A stretch of 64,000 nt of DNA from Pedobacter ginsengisoli (GCF_002736205.1 NZ_CP024091.1:2725555-2789554); one strand, 5' to 3'; shown: positions 18,347-27,225, counted from the first letter of the stretch. Notes: generated by a model from the sequence alone, not told the origin. Translations and numbers: made by a program.

Positions 18347-19696
18347 TTAGAGATGAGTTGTTATTTTCAACTCTTCAATTTTCCGGTATAAGGTGGTAAG
18401 TCCAATGCCCAATAATCGGGCAGTTTCAGTCTTATTACCTCTGGTGTATTTTAACACTTTAATGATGTGCTGTTTCTCAACAATCTCCATTTTCATAGGA
18501 TCAGTTTGTTCTGTCGCCTCGCCTAAATTATGAAACTCATAAGGTAAAAGGCTTGCGGCAACAGTATTCCCCTCAGCCAGAATAACAACCCGCTCAATTA
18601 CATTTTTAAGCTCTCTGATGTTCCCTTTCCAGCTATGCTTAAGGAGTAGCTCAGAAAAATCATCGGCCATTACCAGTTCTTGTTTGTTTACTTTATTAGC
18701 AAACTCTTTTAGGTAATGTTTGGCAATTAATAAAATGTCCGATTTCCGCTGAGACAAAGACGGAAGTTCAATAGAAAATACAGAAAGCCGATAATAAAGA
18801 TCCAATCTGAATTTACCATTTTCCGCTTCAGTTTTTAAGTCTCTATTAGTAGCAGCAATAATCCTTACATTGATTTTACTGGTTTGTGTATCCCCTACTT
18901 TTATAAAGGTTTGATTTTCTAACACACGCAGCAGCTTTGCCTGCAAGTCCAGATTCATCTCTCCAATTTCATCCAAAAAGATAGTACCTTCATTGGCTTC
19001 TTCCAACAGGCCTTTTTTATCTTTAATTGCCCCTGTAAAAGCTCCCGCTTTATGACCAAACAGTTCGCTTTCTAAAAGTTCATGATTAAATCCACTACAG
19101 TTTACGGCAACAAAAGGTTTCATTTTCCTTAAACTCTCATAATGGATCGCTTGCGCAAATACTTCCTTTCCTGTACCTGTTTCGCCAAGTAAAAGTACTG
19201 TTGTATCAGTACCAGCTACCTTTTCAGATAATGATATTGCTTCTTTAATTACTTTTGATTGTCCCAGTATGGAGGCAAAATCGTACTTTCTGGCTACCTT
19301 ATTTTCCAACTCACTAATTCTAAACTGAAGCCTTGCTTTATCCATTGCTTTATAAACCAAGGGGATAATTTTATCATTATCATCACCTTTGGTAATGTAA
19401 TCAAAAGCACCGTTACGCATTGCCATTACACCATCCTGTATTGTTCCAAAAGCAGTCAGATTGATCACTTCAGCATAAGGTTTAATTTTTTTGATCTCTT
19501 TTACAAGTTCAACTCCGTTAATATCAGGAAGTTTTACGTCGCTAATTACCACATATACATCTTGAGCAGCCAGAATTTTCAAGCCCTCTTTCCCTGTATT
19601 TGCCTGGTAAACTTTAAAGCCTTCCAGTTCAATGATGCGTGCCAACAGGCTACAGATCTTTTTCTCGTCGTCTATTATTAAAACGGTTTTTTGCAT
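18347..19696 (-). CDS. Sigma-54-dependent response regulator (NtrC type) of the kdp locus
   Basis: About 449 residues from the preferred start MQKTVLIIDDEKK (an upstream in-frame start at 19723 would overlap the preceding gene). Receiver domain about 1-120 with acceptor Asp in VISDVKLPDING; AAA+ domain with Walker A GETGTGKE, intact sigma-54-contact loop GAFTGA, Walker B TIFLDEIGEM; Fis-type helix-turn-helix at the end (NKTETARLLGIGLTTLYRKI). A receiver-AAA-Fis protein activates sigma-54 promoters when phosphorylated. It lies directly upstream of the kdp operon and the locus lacks a KdpE gene, so it probably controls kdp. Its kinase is probably the HAMP-PAS protein at the far end of the operon. 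Confidence 0.93.
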   Translation of the reverse strand: MQKTVLIIDDEKKICSLLARIIELEGFKVYQANTGKEGLKILAAQDVYVVISDVKLPDINGVELVKEIKKIKPYAEVINLTAFGTIQDGVMAMRNGAFDYITKGDDNDKIIPLVYKAMDKARLQFRISELENKVARKYDFASILGQSKVIKEAISLSEKVAGTDTTVLLLGETGTGKEVFAQAIHYESLRKMKPFVAVNCSGFNHELLESELFGHKAGAFTGAIKDKKGLLEEANEGTIFLDEIGEMNLDLQAKLLRVLENQTFIKVGDTQTSKINVRIIAATNRDLKTEAENGKFRLDLYYRLSVFSIELPSLSQRKSDILLIAKHYLKEFANKVNKQELVMADDFSELLLKHSWKGNIRELKNVIERVVILAEGNTVAASLLPYEFHNLGEATEQTDPMKMEIVEKQHIIKVLKYTRGNKTETARLLGIGLTTLYRKIEELKITTHL

Positions 19697-19716
19697 CGCT
19701 GATAATTTCAACAATA

Positions 19717-20676
19717 TTAGCAATTATTCAAGACAAGTTGCTGTTCATATATGCAATCATCAATAATAGAAACATTAGTAACATCTTCTCTTATTGTAAA
19801 TTTACACCTTGTATGGTTTTTAATTGTATTTAATATCTCCTTTTCGGTGTAATTATGATCATAAACAATTACAACTGTAAAGTGGCACTCTTTAGAACTA
19901 GAATTTGGGCTTCCATCCATATTTACATTTGTAACAGTCATTTTAACCGGCTCGGGTAAATTGGATTCAATAGGAAAGGTATATTCCGAAAACCATAAAA
20001 TATCGGTTAAAGCACTACAAATAGCATTAGTCCCTTCAGCCCCGGCTGCCAGGCTCAACCTTGGGCAGGCAATACAATCAATCGTCATTTCACACTTTTC
20101 AGTAGTATTGGTTTGCGTGTGAGCACTAAAATTTTGTTTATGAGGATTAAATAGCATAGCCGTACATAAGCAATTACATCTTTTCTTACCCTCCAGAATA
20201 TTATAGTTAACACAGCTTTTACAACCCTCCCAGAAATGCTCGTCGTGTGTGATCTGGTCAAATGTTACCGGTTCAAAGCCCAGCTGAGCATTCATTTTCA
20301 TGATGGCCGCCCCCGATGTAATACTAAATATCTTTGCATCCGGATATATTCTTCTCGAAATTTTAAATATCCGATCTTTGATTGCCTTTGCAACTCCGGC
20401 ATTTCTGAATTTAGGGGCTACAATTAAGCCAGAGTTAGAGACAAAAGAATTGTTTTCCCAAACTTCAAAATAAGAGAAACCTACCCATTCACCACCGCCA
20501 GTTACTGCAATAACTCCTTTACCTTCTTTTATCTTCTGAGCAATAGATTCCGGACTACGCTTTGCTATGCCGGATCCCCTTGCAATTGCCGAAGATTCTG
20601 TTTCATTAACTATTTCATCAACATGTTTAATATCTGCTATTGTAGCGATACGAACAAATATCATCTGATTTTCCAT
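19717..20676 (-). CDS. GNAT-family N-acetyltransferase with Cys-rich middle and unidentified C-terminal domain
   Basis: 319 residues. The first ~150 form a GNAT acyl-CoA transferase fold: FVRIATIADIKHVDEIV, then GLIVAPKFRNAGVAKAIKDRIF as the acetyl-CoA-binding motif. Next comes HFWEGCKSCVNYNILEGKK and CNCLCTAMLF, a Cys cluster that I recognise from GNAT genes near arginine-biosynthesis genes in Bacteroidota. The last ~120 residues (from about TIDCIACPRLSLAAGAEG) are extra. They contain two spaced Cys (AICSAL, HTRCKF) and faintly resemble an OsmC-type fold, but this is weak. Substrate unknown. It may be co-transcribed with the response regulator 20 bases downstream. An alternative start is MIFVRIAT, four codons in. 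Confidence 0.7.
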   Translation of the reverse strand: MENQMIFVRIATIADIKHVDEIVNETESSAIARGSGIAKRSPESIAQKIKEGKGVIAVTGGGEWVGFSYFEVWENNSFVSNSGLIVAPKFRNAGVAKAIKDRIFKISRRIYPDAKIFSITSGAAIMKMNAQLGFEPVTFDQITHDEHFWEGCKSCVNYNILEGKKRCNCLCTAMLFNPHKQNFSAHTQTNTTEKCEMTIDCIACPRLSLAAGAEGTNAICSALTDILWFSEYTFPIESNLPEPVKMTVTNVNMDGSPNSSSKECHFTVVIVYDHNYTEKEILNTIKNHTRCKFTIREDVTNVSIIDDCIYEQQLVLNNC

Positions 20677-20913
20677 TTTTTTAAAGATTAATGAACGGCA
20701 TTATCAAATGAGATGCCCATACAGTAGACAAATGCAACAAACCACTTTAAACGGTTAGAAAATGCACTTATAGCTCGCTGCGCACTGTTTCCACAGTTAA
20801 AGTAGCCTTCCAATATGGTATGGTTTATTCCATTTTGGGTAGACTAAATGATAAAAAAACAGTTAAAGGAAATATTTTTTTAAATAAAATCTAGTAATTC
20901 TGTAGACTTTACA

Positions 20914-20921
20914 TATATTTG
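20914..20921 (+). promoter_or_regulatory. Candidate -7 box (TATATTTG) of the tRNA-Cys gene
   Basis: TATATTTG matches TAnnTTTG and ends 6 bases before the first tRNA base, so transcription would begin at or next to the mature 5' end. No obvious -33 element is seen. Confidence 0.45.
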
Positions 20922-20927
20922 TCCTAT

Positions 20928-21001
20928 AGTCATGTGGCCGAGTGGTTAGGTGAGGGTCTGCAAAACCTTTGACGGCGGTTCGAATCCGCCCTTGACGTCC
21001 A
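20928..21001 (+). tRNA. tRNA-Cys (anticodon GCA), CCA encoded
   Basis: A 74-base cloverleaf: D arm GCC..GGT, anticodon stem AGGGT/ACCTT around the loop CTGCAAA (anticodon GCA), variable loop TGAC, T arm GGCGG-TTCGAAT-CCGCC, discriminator T73 (the cysteine identity base) and encoded CCA. The acceptor stem pairs only at 2-5 and 7: A1 faces G72 and T6 faces T67. So the gene is clearly tRNA-Cys, but functional quality of the acceptor stem is uncertain. Followed by a terminator hairpin. Confidence 0.85.
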
Positions 21002-21066
21002 GTTCAATTTCTATATTGTCTGAATCATTAGATGTTTGGTTAGATCTAAGTTTTGTTTAAAATGCG

Positions 21067-21092
21067 GCCAGGTTGGATGACCTGGCTTTGCT
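21067..21092 (+). terminator. Terminator after tRNA-Cys
   Basis: GCCAGGT-TGGATG-ACCTGGC forms a 7-bp perfect stem followed by TTTGCTGTTT, 65 bases past the tRNA 3' end. Confidence 0.65.
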
Positions 21093-21133
21093 GTTTAATA
21101 GCATAACGTATTCCAGCTCAGAAAAAACTATTG

Positions 21134-21172
21134 CAAAAAGAAACGGGGATACAGCAATCCGCCGTATCCCCG
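21134..21172 (-). terminator. Terminator after the mprF-acvB-VOC operon
   Basis: CGGGGATAC (21144-21152) and GTATCCCCG (21164-21172) form a 9-bp perfect stem. On the minus strand it is followed by TTTCTTTTTGC, a T-rich tail, 73 bases past the VOC stop codon. Confidence 0.75.
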
Positions 21173-21245
21173 CTATCTAAATTAACGCTCTCATATACAT
21201 AGACGACTAAATATTCTATTTATTGTATCAGAGGCAAAAAAAATA

Positions 21246-21632
21246 TTATTTTTCATAGAATTCAATAGGGAGCTGATCAGGGTCAGCAATAAAAGTAAAG
21301 CGCTTGCCTGTAAACTCATCAACACGTATCGGTTCAGCTTCTACTCCTTTGTTGTTAAGCGTACTTACCACCTTATCAAGATCATCAACTTCAAAAGCAA
21401 GGTGCCTTAAACCCGTAGCTTCTGGTCTGGATGGGCGCTTAACCGGATCAGGAAAAGAGAAAAGTTCTACAATGTAAACCCCATTCAATGCCAGATCAAG
21501 TTTATACGACAACCTTTCTGCTCTATATACTTCTCTAATTATTGTAAGCCCTAAAACATCGGTATAAAATGCTTTAGAAACCTCGTAATCACTACATATT
21601 ATTGCAATATGATGTACTTTATTTATCATCAT
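21246..21632 (-). CDS. VOC-superfamily metalloprotein (glyoxalase I-like, YaeR type)
   Basis: 128 residues, a single vicinal-oxygen-chelate unit pair. Putative metal ligands are seen in KVHHIAIIC, VELFSFP, GLRHLAFEV and PIEFYE (H/E/H/E pattern). The conserved PDPVKRPSRPEATGLRHL region is the signature of the YaeR/SMU1112c-like group, whose substrate is not settled. Last gene of the mprF operon, 11 bases after the BNR protein. A role linked to lipid modification is not evident. Confidence 0.85.
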   Translation of the reverse strand: MMINKVHHIAIICSDYEVSKAFYTDVLGLTIIREVYRAERLSYKLDLALNGVYIVELFSFPDPVKRPSRPEATGLRHLAFEVDDLDKVVSTLNNKGVEAEPIRVDEFTGKRFTFIADPDQLPIEFYEK

Positions 21633-21643
21633 CTAATTTCCCG

Positions 21644-22666
21644 TTACTTCGCTGCAATAGTAAGTTTATAAATCTCGCCCTTATTTCCCGCCAAAAGAAT
21701 AAGCTTACCTTTTTTAGCCTTTTGAACTACATTAAAGCTTGATGAGGAAATATTATACCAATTCAGGCCCCCGTCTTTAGATACATCAGTTCCAGATGTT
21801 CCAGTTGCAAGCAAGAACTTTGAATTTATATAAGTTACACCTGAACGGAAACCACTCACAGGTTTCAGAGGTTTCTTCCAGCTCTGCCCACCATCGTTAG
21901 TTAATAGTACATTATTGGTATTCTCTTTATCTTTTAAATAATTACCACCTACTACAACACCTTTATTTTTATCAAAAAAAGCGATAGAGAACGGACCCGT
22001 GCTACTTTCTCCCTGCAAAATAGGACATTTAAAAACCTTCCAGGTGTATCCATAATTGTTCGAAAAATAAATGTTAGATACAGCACCACCACTGGCAATC
22101 CACACTTTCCCCTTGCCCACGGCTTTTATAGTTGAGCCGCTGGCGGCAAAGCTGGCTTCGCCCGAAGCCATTTTGGCTTTTAAATTATCTGAAACATCAG
22201 TCCAGGTAGCCCCACCGTCTTTAGTTCTTAGCAACTGCATCTTATCCTTTATCGGATCGCCAAATGTCATTCCAGTTTGCTCATCCCAAAAATCCATCCC
22301 ATCTAAAAAAATTGCCGAATCAACATTCTTATAGGTTTCAGTCCAGGTTTTACCCCCATCTTTAGTAAGCAATATAAATGCAGGAGCACCCGCATTTACA
22401 ATTACAGCCCTATCAGCATCAAAGGCTTCAATATCTCTAAAATCGAGTGTTTCATATCCGGCGGGCATAATCCATTCCCAGGTTGTACCACCATCAATAG
22501 TTTTGCCTATACTGCCATTACTACCACTTACCCAGGCAACCTTATCAGAAACAATAGACATACCCCTTAAGCTTGTATTTGTACCTCCTGTTAAGGGGGT
22601 TAATTCATAGGTTTGCCCAAACCCTAATAAGGGCAAAAAGATCAGGCACCAGATTATTTTTTTCAT
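21644..22666 (-). CDS. Secreted BNR/Ycf48-like beta-propeller protein
   Basis: 340 residues with a signal peptide (about 1-17, ending FGQ). Repeating Asp-box motifs of the form S/T-x-D-G-G-x-x-W are visible: KTIDGGTTWEW, LTKDGGKTWTE, RTKDGGATWTD, LTNDGGQSWKK, VSKDGGLNWYN, about one per 45-55 residues. This gives a seven-bladed propeller like Ycf48/HCF136 or oxidoreductase-associated BNR proteins. It starts inside the stop codon of the DUF2147 gene (TAATG), so translation is coupled. Function in this operon unknown; it could be a periplasmic scaffold. Confidence 0.85.
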   Translation of the reverse strand: MKKIIWCLIFLPLLGFGQTYELTPLTGGTNTSLRGMSIVSDKVAWVSGSNGSIGKTIDGGTTWEWIMPAGYETLDFRDIEAFDADRAVIVNAGAPAFILLTKDGGKTWTETYKNVDSAIFLDGMDFWDEQTGMTFGDPIKDKMQLLRTKDGGATWTDVSDNLKAKMASGEASFAASGSTIKAVGKGKVWIASGGAVSNIYFSNNYGYTWKVFKCPILQGESSTGPFSIAFFDKNKGVVVGGNYLKDKENTNNVLLTNDGGQSWKKPLKPVSGFRSGVTYINSKFLLATGTSGTDVSKDGGLNWYNISSSSFNVVQKAKKGKLILLAGNKGEIYKLTIAAK

Positions 22667-23103
22667 TATTTAACTCTTTTCCAAACTTCCGATCGGCCAA
22701 TTAAGGAGATACCAACATATCCTCTCATATTTAGCTGGCCATTATCTTTAAGTGTCATATTGCAGCTATAGGTTTTGCCAGACTTAGGATCATATATTGT
22801 TCCATCAGCCCACTTACTACCTGTATAAACAAAATCTTTAAGAATTTCCAATCCCAGAATAGGCCTTGATTTTAAGCTTTCATCAGGATTTTTCAAATCT
22901 GTTTTAACAACACCTTTATCATCCTTTGTTTCTTTAAGCCAAACAATTTTACCAAAGTACTTATCGCCCTTTTTAGCGATTTCTACGTGGGCCTCTCCTG
23001 TCGAGTTAATCCATTTTCCAAGAATCGCATCCTTGTTTTGCGTAAAGCCAGAAAAACATATTGCTGAGAAAAGCAATAGCAGCGAAAAATATTTCATAAT
23101 CAT
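22666..23103 (-). CDS. DUF2147 family secreted protein
   Basis: 145 residues with a signal peptide (MIMKYFSLLLLFSAICFSGF, cleaved near FTQN). The body has the DUF2147 pattern: ILGKWINSTGEAHVEIAKKGDKYFGKIVWLKE, ILGLEILKDF, WADGTIYDPKSGKTYSCNM and LNMRGYVGISLIGRSEVWKRV. It is a small calycin-like domain of unknown role found in periplasmic proteins. It lies 50 bases after acvB and overlaps the next gene by one base. Confidence 0.92.
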   Translation of the reverse strand: MIMKYFSLLLLFSAICFSGFTQNKDAILGKWINSTGEAHVEIAKKGDKYFGKIVWLKETKDDKGVVKTDLKNPDESLKSRPILGLEILKDFVYTGSKWADGTIYDPKSGKTYSCNMTLKDNGQLNMRGYVGISLIGRSEVWKRVK

Positions 23104-23153
23104 AAGTTAGTGTTTTTAAAGGTAACAAATCAGCCAAATAATAAGAAAAAAAC

Positions 23154-24566
23154 TTACTGAGCCAGTTCCTTTAAAAGAACGGAAGAAATGGCTGTATAAT
23201 CATCGTTAAAATGATGATTCCCAGAAATTGTAGCCACTTTAATGCCATTTCGCACAAACTTATCTTTAATATCCGCATCTTCTTCTGTTCCAAAAACACA
23301 AATTGGTTTTAGCGACCTTATCTTTTTTATTTCAGCAATTACATCATACTTATCATCTGAACTTCCAAGGCTAAGCATATCTGTAATATGAATTTCAAAA
23401 TCAGCATTTACATCAGGCGAAAGAGAAAAAACAGTTCTTAAGTCGTTCTTCATTTCAGCGGATAACCTGCTTGCCAGAAAGGGAACAACAGAAGCTCCAA
23501 AAGAGTACCCTGCAAGTACAAAATTTTCTTTTCCAAGTTCCTGTTTGTAGTAAGCAACAGCCTTACTTAAATCTGCCGTTACTCTTTCCGGAGTTTTAGC
23601 ATTCCAAAAATATTTCTGGGCATCAAGCCCAATTACCGATAACCCTTTAGAAGCCATAGACTCTGCAAGCGATTGATCAAAACTAGTCCACCCTCCGTCG
23701 CCAGAGATCATAAAAACAAAAGGCAGGTTATTCTTTTTATCAGAATGGATCAGCGTTAATGGCATTGCACCAGAATAAGCCTTAGGCTGCGAAGCTTGTT
23801 CATTAAAGGCCCGGGCAGCCAATACCTTTTTATATGCTGCATTAAAATTAGGGAGCCAGTTATTAGCTATAGAAAATCCGTGGCCTACTTTTGTCAATGT
23901 AACAAGCTCGGTCATTGGCATATCCTTTAAAAAAGCTGCCGTAGCATCAAATGGGCAAGTCTGGTCCTTCACCCCATTTAATACAATAAACGGAGCCGTT
24001 AAGCTTTTTGTAGCTTCCAGGTAATACGAAACACCTGGCTTTAAAACATGTTGCGTAAGCCCGCTACCCTTACACAAAGGTTTTTTAAGCTCAATATCAG
24101 GGCAAAACCCCAAAGCTATAGCCCCTTTAAATGTATTTGCAGGAGCCTGCGCCAATATTCCATATATCAAAACAGCTCCATACGAATACCCAATAAGTAC
24201 CGGTTTATAATAGTTAGTAAACTTGTATTTCTTTTGGATAAAAAGACTCAGTTCCTCAAAATCGGCTGCCGGATACAAGCATTGGGTAGACACTTTCGAT
24301 AAATAATTTCCATAGCGTTTGGCATCAATACCTAACACCAATGCTCCCTGATTGGCAATATTTTTTGCCATATTAATTACCCCGTTCTTCCATCCCCCAT
24401 CGCCCGAAACAAATAAAGCTACAGAAGTTGGTGTACCGGTGGGATGATATACCGTTATTAGGCCAAACTTTTTATGAGTTACAGAGTCTATTTGCCCTGC
24501 TAACCCTTTTGTTACCCACAGGCAAACCAGCATAAAGCATAAAAAGATGCATCTTTTCATAATCAT
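23154..24566 (-). CDS. acvB: AcvB/VirJ-type serine hydrolase, probable aminoacyl-phosphatidylglycerol hydrolase
   Basis: 470 residues with a signal peptide (about 1-24). Two alpha/beta-hydrolase modules lie in tandem, each with the VirJ-style SGDGGW oxyanion motif (about 54-59 and 288-293) and a nucleophile elbow: GYSYGA (Ser128) and GYSFGA (Ser355). Candidate catalytic His are H229 (VGHGF) and the HH pair near the end. In Agrobacterium and Rhizobium the AcvB protein is periplasmic and hydrolyses lysyl-PG made by the neighbouring MprF/LpiA. Here it overlaps the mprF stop codon by one base (TAATG), the same pairing. Substrate amino acid unproven. Confidence 0.85.
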   Translation of the reverse strand: MIMKRCIFLCFMLVCLWVTKGLAGQIDSVTHKKFGLITVYHPTGTPTSVALFVSGDGGWKNGVINMAKNIANQGALVLGIDAKRYGNYLSKVSTQCLYPAADFEELSLFIQKKYKFTNYYKPVLIGYSYGAVLIYGILAQAPANTFKGAIALGFCPDIELKKPLCKGSGLTQHVLKPGVSYYLEATKSLTAPFIVLNGVKDQTCPFDATAAFLKDMPMTELVTLTKVGHGFSIANNWLPNFNAAYKKVLAARAFNEQASQPKAYSGAMPLTLIHSDKKNNLPFVFMISGDGGWTSFDQSLAESMASKGLSVIGLDAQKYFWNAKTPERVTADLSKAVAYYKQELGKENFVLAGYSFGASVVPFLASRLSAEMKNDLRTVFSLSPDVNADFEIHITDMLSLGSSDDKYDVIAEIKKIRSLKPICVFGTEEDADIKDKFVRNGIKVATISGNHHFNDDYTAISSVLLKELAQ

Positions 24567-27154
24567 TAGGGTTTAATTACTTTAGTTAATACATTGGGGA
24601 CCTGTAAAAGATCATAATCCTGATCATATATCAAATACTTATTATGCCATTCTGGCGAGAACTTTTCCTTTGCTGCACGCAATCCCTTATAGTGAGAAAA
24701 TGACCTGATTTTTTCGTAAGCAAATCTCATAGACCGTTCTGTAAAATTCTGTGGTGTTTTAAGGCCCGACAAGGGAGCAAAACCAAGGTTCACTGCGGTA
24801 TAATTCTGCTCCTTAAGGTAATTAAACAAGGCAACCATAATAAAATCAATAACGCCATTCGGAGCATCGGCGGTTTTTCTGATCAAATCATAAGTCCCTT
24901 CCCCCTTTACATAATCAGGTATTACATTTAAAAAGGCAACAATCTTTTCTTCTGTATTTTCTACAGTAATTATAGTTTGATTTTTTAGCTCATCCCAAAT
25001 AAATATGCCTTGCGAAAACACTATTTCTTCGCGCTCAGTTTCAACAAGCCATTCATCAGATACTGATTTAAGTTTTTGAAGCAGTCCGTCCTTAATTGGG
25101 CTATTATAAACCTTTGTGTAGTATCCCTGATCTGAAACCTTTTTTAGTGCATTTCTGATAGACTTTCTACTTCCTCCTTCCAACGAAAAAGAACTCAGAT
25201 CAACCACCCCCTCCTGTCCCAGAAAAAGCCTTTTTTTACCTAGTGAAACAAAATCGTCCAGGCTTTCTTCAGAAACCCTGTAATAAAGGCTTTTCATTCC
25301 ACTTTCCATGCAATAACGGTCAAACGACTTAATAAATCCCTGTCTGCTTTCAGGCAGGCTAACAGGTAGTTCCAGTACAACTGCAAAATTCCCAGCTATG
25401 CGATAGGCTATAAACCCATCAAATTCATCACTTGTATAAATAAGCTTATCTCTATAAGTTTTGAAATAATCAATTGCCGAATTACCATATTTTTCCAGAT
25501 CGGCCTTTGCTGCTTCAAATTCCTCTTCTGAGGTATCCATTGTTAAAATATACGGCCTTATCATAGTATAAATAAGAAAAGCTATAGATAAGAATCCGCT
25601 AATGTTAATTGAAAAAAGGAAGCCTCTGGCAAACCCATCCTGAGGTACCAAATCAGAACTTCCAACCAGCAAGAAATTTTGCAAAGTATACCTGATCGAT
25701 TGCGGCCAGCTAAAATCAATATCAAAATGCTTTTGGTCAAGAAAATAAAATCCAATAACACCATACAGCAAAACTGCCAGTATACTTAACAGTGTTGTTT
25801 GAATTCCAATAAACCTTAGTCTGGAATTGTGCTTAATGTAGTATTCTTTGCGCGATCCGAATAAAATAACGAGTACAATTACAGAGAACCCTGCCTCTTC
25901 ATAATCAATTGCTTTAGTTAAATGCCCTACCAGCGAGAGTATGCACAGCGCAACGGCAAAGTACCATGCCATGCGTAAACCTTTAAGCATAAATGCGGCT
26001 GTAACCAGCAAAAACAGCCCGGCAACGAGTACAAAATAATTGGATGCCCTGATTGCTTCTATGGGCAAAAAATCTTTAAGAAATGCAAGTCTGGAATGGA
26101 TTGCCGGCGTAAGTACCGAAACAATATTAATAACACCCAGCAGTAGCAACAGCAATGCGGGCACTATTCTCATCAACAGCTTGTTAATTTTTAGAAGAAA
26201 ACTTAGCGCGCCCAGAACCATCGGAATCCAAAACTCCATAAACCGGTACAATAGGGTAATTGAAACCGCTGCCACGTTTGAATAACCCAATCTAATTAAA
26301 ATGAAAGTCATGGAGGCCTCTACCGCACCCAACCCTCTTAAAAAAGGAGAAATAATTAAAAACACAACTGCAACTACGTAACTTATGGTTGCAAAAATTA
26401 AGGAGGGATTCATATCCAACGCAACCATTGCAATGTAGATGTGAACAATGCCGGCTACCTCTATCAAAATGCTGTAAATAAAAGTTGAAAGAAAATGCTT
26501 ACGTTCAATTTTATTGCTTCTGAATTCGGCGGCAAATACCTCTACCGTCGGGATGTACTTAACAATAAGCTTATAAACTACTCCTTTTTTTATAACTGAT
26601 CTGTACAACAAATAAATACCGGCAATTAGCAGCAATGCGGCCAGCAAACCAAACCATTCGCCCTGCCCCAGTGTTCCTTCTAAAACGCCATAAACAAATA
26701 CAGGTATGGCAATTACCAATACGGATAAAATACCTACAAAACCGTAAATAGATGATGCAAAATTAATTTGCGATCTGCTTATCCCCTTCCTTTCAATTGG
26801 CGCGCTAAAAAAGGCTAGTGATGATACCCCTCCGGCCGGCAAAAAAACACTTACAAAATTCCGTTTTAAAAAAAGAAGGGTGCCTTCTGCAACTGTGATA
26901 GTACTCGATACCGCAGCAAATGAAGATCTGTACATCATTCCATGAATAAACACATAAACCACGCTCAGCAGCATTCCAGCCCCTAACCAGGCCCATTTTG
27001 CTGTTATTAACAATTGTTTTACGTGATGTATTTCGCCCCGTTCCTGCTTAATAAACCAAATGGCAAGACCAATAAAAAAAAGAGTAAAAATATAACTGGA
27101 AATGATCTTTCCATTCTCACGAATAAAAGGCACAAAGAATTTGAAGCGCTTCAT
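24566..27154 (-). CDS. mprF: Bifunctional aminoacyl-phosphatidylglycerol synthetase/flippase
   Basis: 862 residues, the size of two-domain MprF. The first ~530 residues hold about 14 hydrophobic helices (flippase, UPF0104-like, including AGGVSSLAFFSAPIERKG and FLRGLGAVEASMTFILIRLG). The C-terminal ~310 residues are the cytoplasmic DUF2156 synthetase (YGNSAIDYFKTYRDKL, IDFIMVALFNYLKEQNYTAVNLGFAPLSGL, FAYEKIRSFSHYKGLRAAKEKF). It transfers an amino acid from aminoacyl-tRNA to phosphatidylglycerol and flips the product, lowering surface charge against cationic peptides. Head of an operon with acvB; a preceding 71-base gap likely holds its promoter. Confidence 0.94.
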   Translation of the reverse strand: MKRFKFFVPFIRENGKIISSYIFTLFFIGLAIWFIKQERGEIHHVKQLLITAKWAWLGAGMLLSVVYVFIHGMMYRSSFAAVSSTITVAEGTLLFLKRNFVSVFLPAGGVSSLAFFSAPIERKGISRSQINFASSIYGFVGILSVLVIAIPVFVYGVLEGTLGQGEWFGLLAALLLIAGIYLLYRSVIKKGVVYKLIVKYIPTVEVFAAEFRSNKIERKHFLSTFIYSILIEVAGIVHIYIAMVALDMNPSLIFATISYVVAVVFLIISPFLRGLGAVEASMTFILIRLGYSNVAAVSITLLYRFMEFWIPMVLGALSFLLKINKLLMRIVPALLLLLLGVINIVSVLTPAIHSRLAFLKDFLPIEAIRASNYFVLVAGLFLLVTAAFMLKGLRMAWYFAVALCILSLVGHLTKAIDYEEAGFSVIVLVILFGSRKEYYIKHNSRLRFIGIQTTLLSILAVLLYGVIGFYFLDQKHFDIDFSWPQSIRYTLQNFLLVGSSDLVPQDGFARGFLFSINISGFLSIAFLIYTMIRPYILTMDTSEEEFEAAKADLEKYGNSAIDYFKTYRDKLIYTSDEFDGFIAYRIAGNFAVVLELPVSLPESRQGFIKSFDRYCMESGMKSLYYRVSEESLDDFVSLGKKRLFLGQEGVVDLSSFSLEGGSRKSIRNALKKVSDQGYYTKVYNSPIKDGLLQKLKSVSDEWLVETEREEIVFSQGIFIWDELKNQTIITVENTEEKIVAFLNVIPDYVKGEGTYDLIRKTADAPNGVIDFIMVALFNYLKEQNYTAVNLGFAPLSGLKTPQNFTERSMRFAYEKIRSFSHYKGLRAAKEKFSPEWHNKYLIYDQDYDLLQVPNVLTKVIKP

Positions 27155-27225
27155 TAACCGGGATAATTATAGTAGCAAAGAAAGTTTTTTTACATTATAA
27201 ATATAAGAAAAACATTATCTAATAA

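Noticed and set aside
21144..21172. GGGGATAC hairpin as the terminator of tRNA-Cys on the plus strand
   Set aside because: The plus strand lacks a T-tail after it, while the minus strand has TTTCTTTTT; a better plus-strand hairpin is at 21067-21092.
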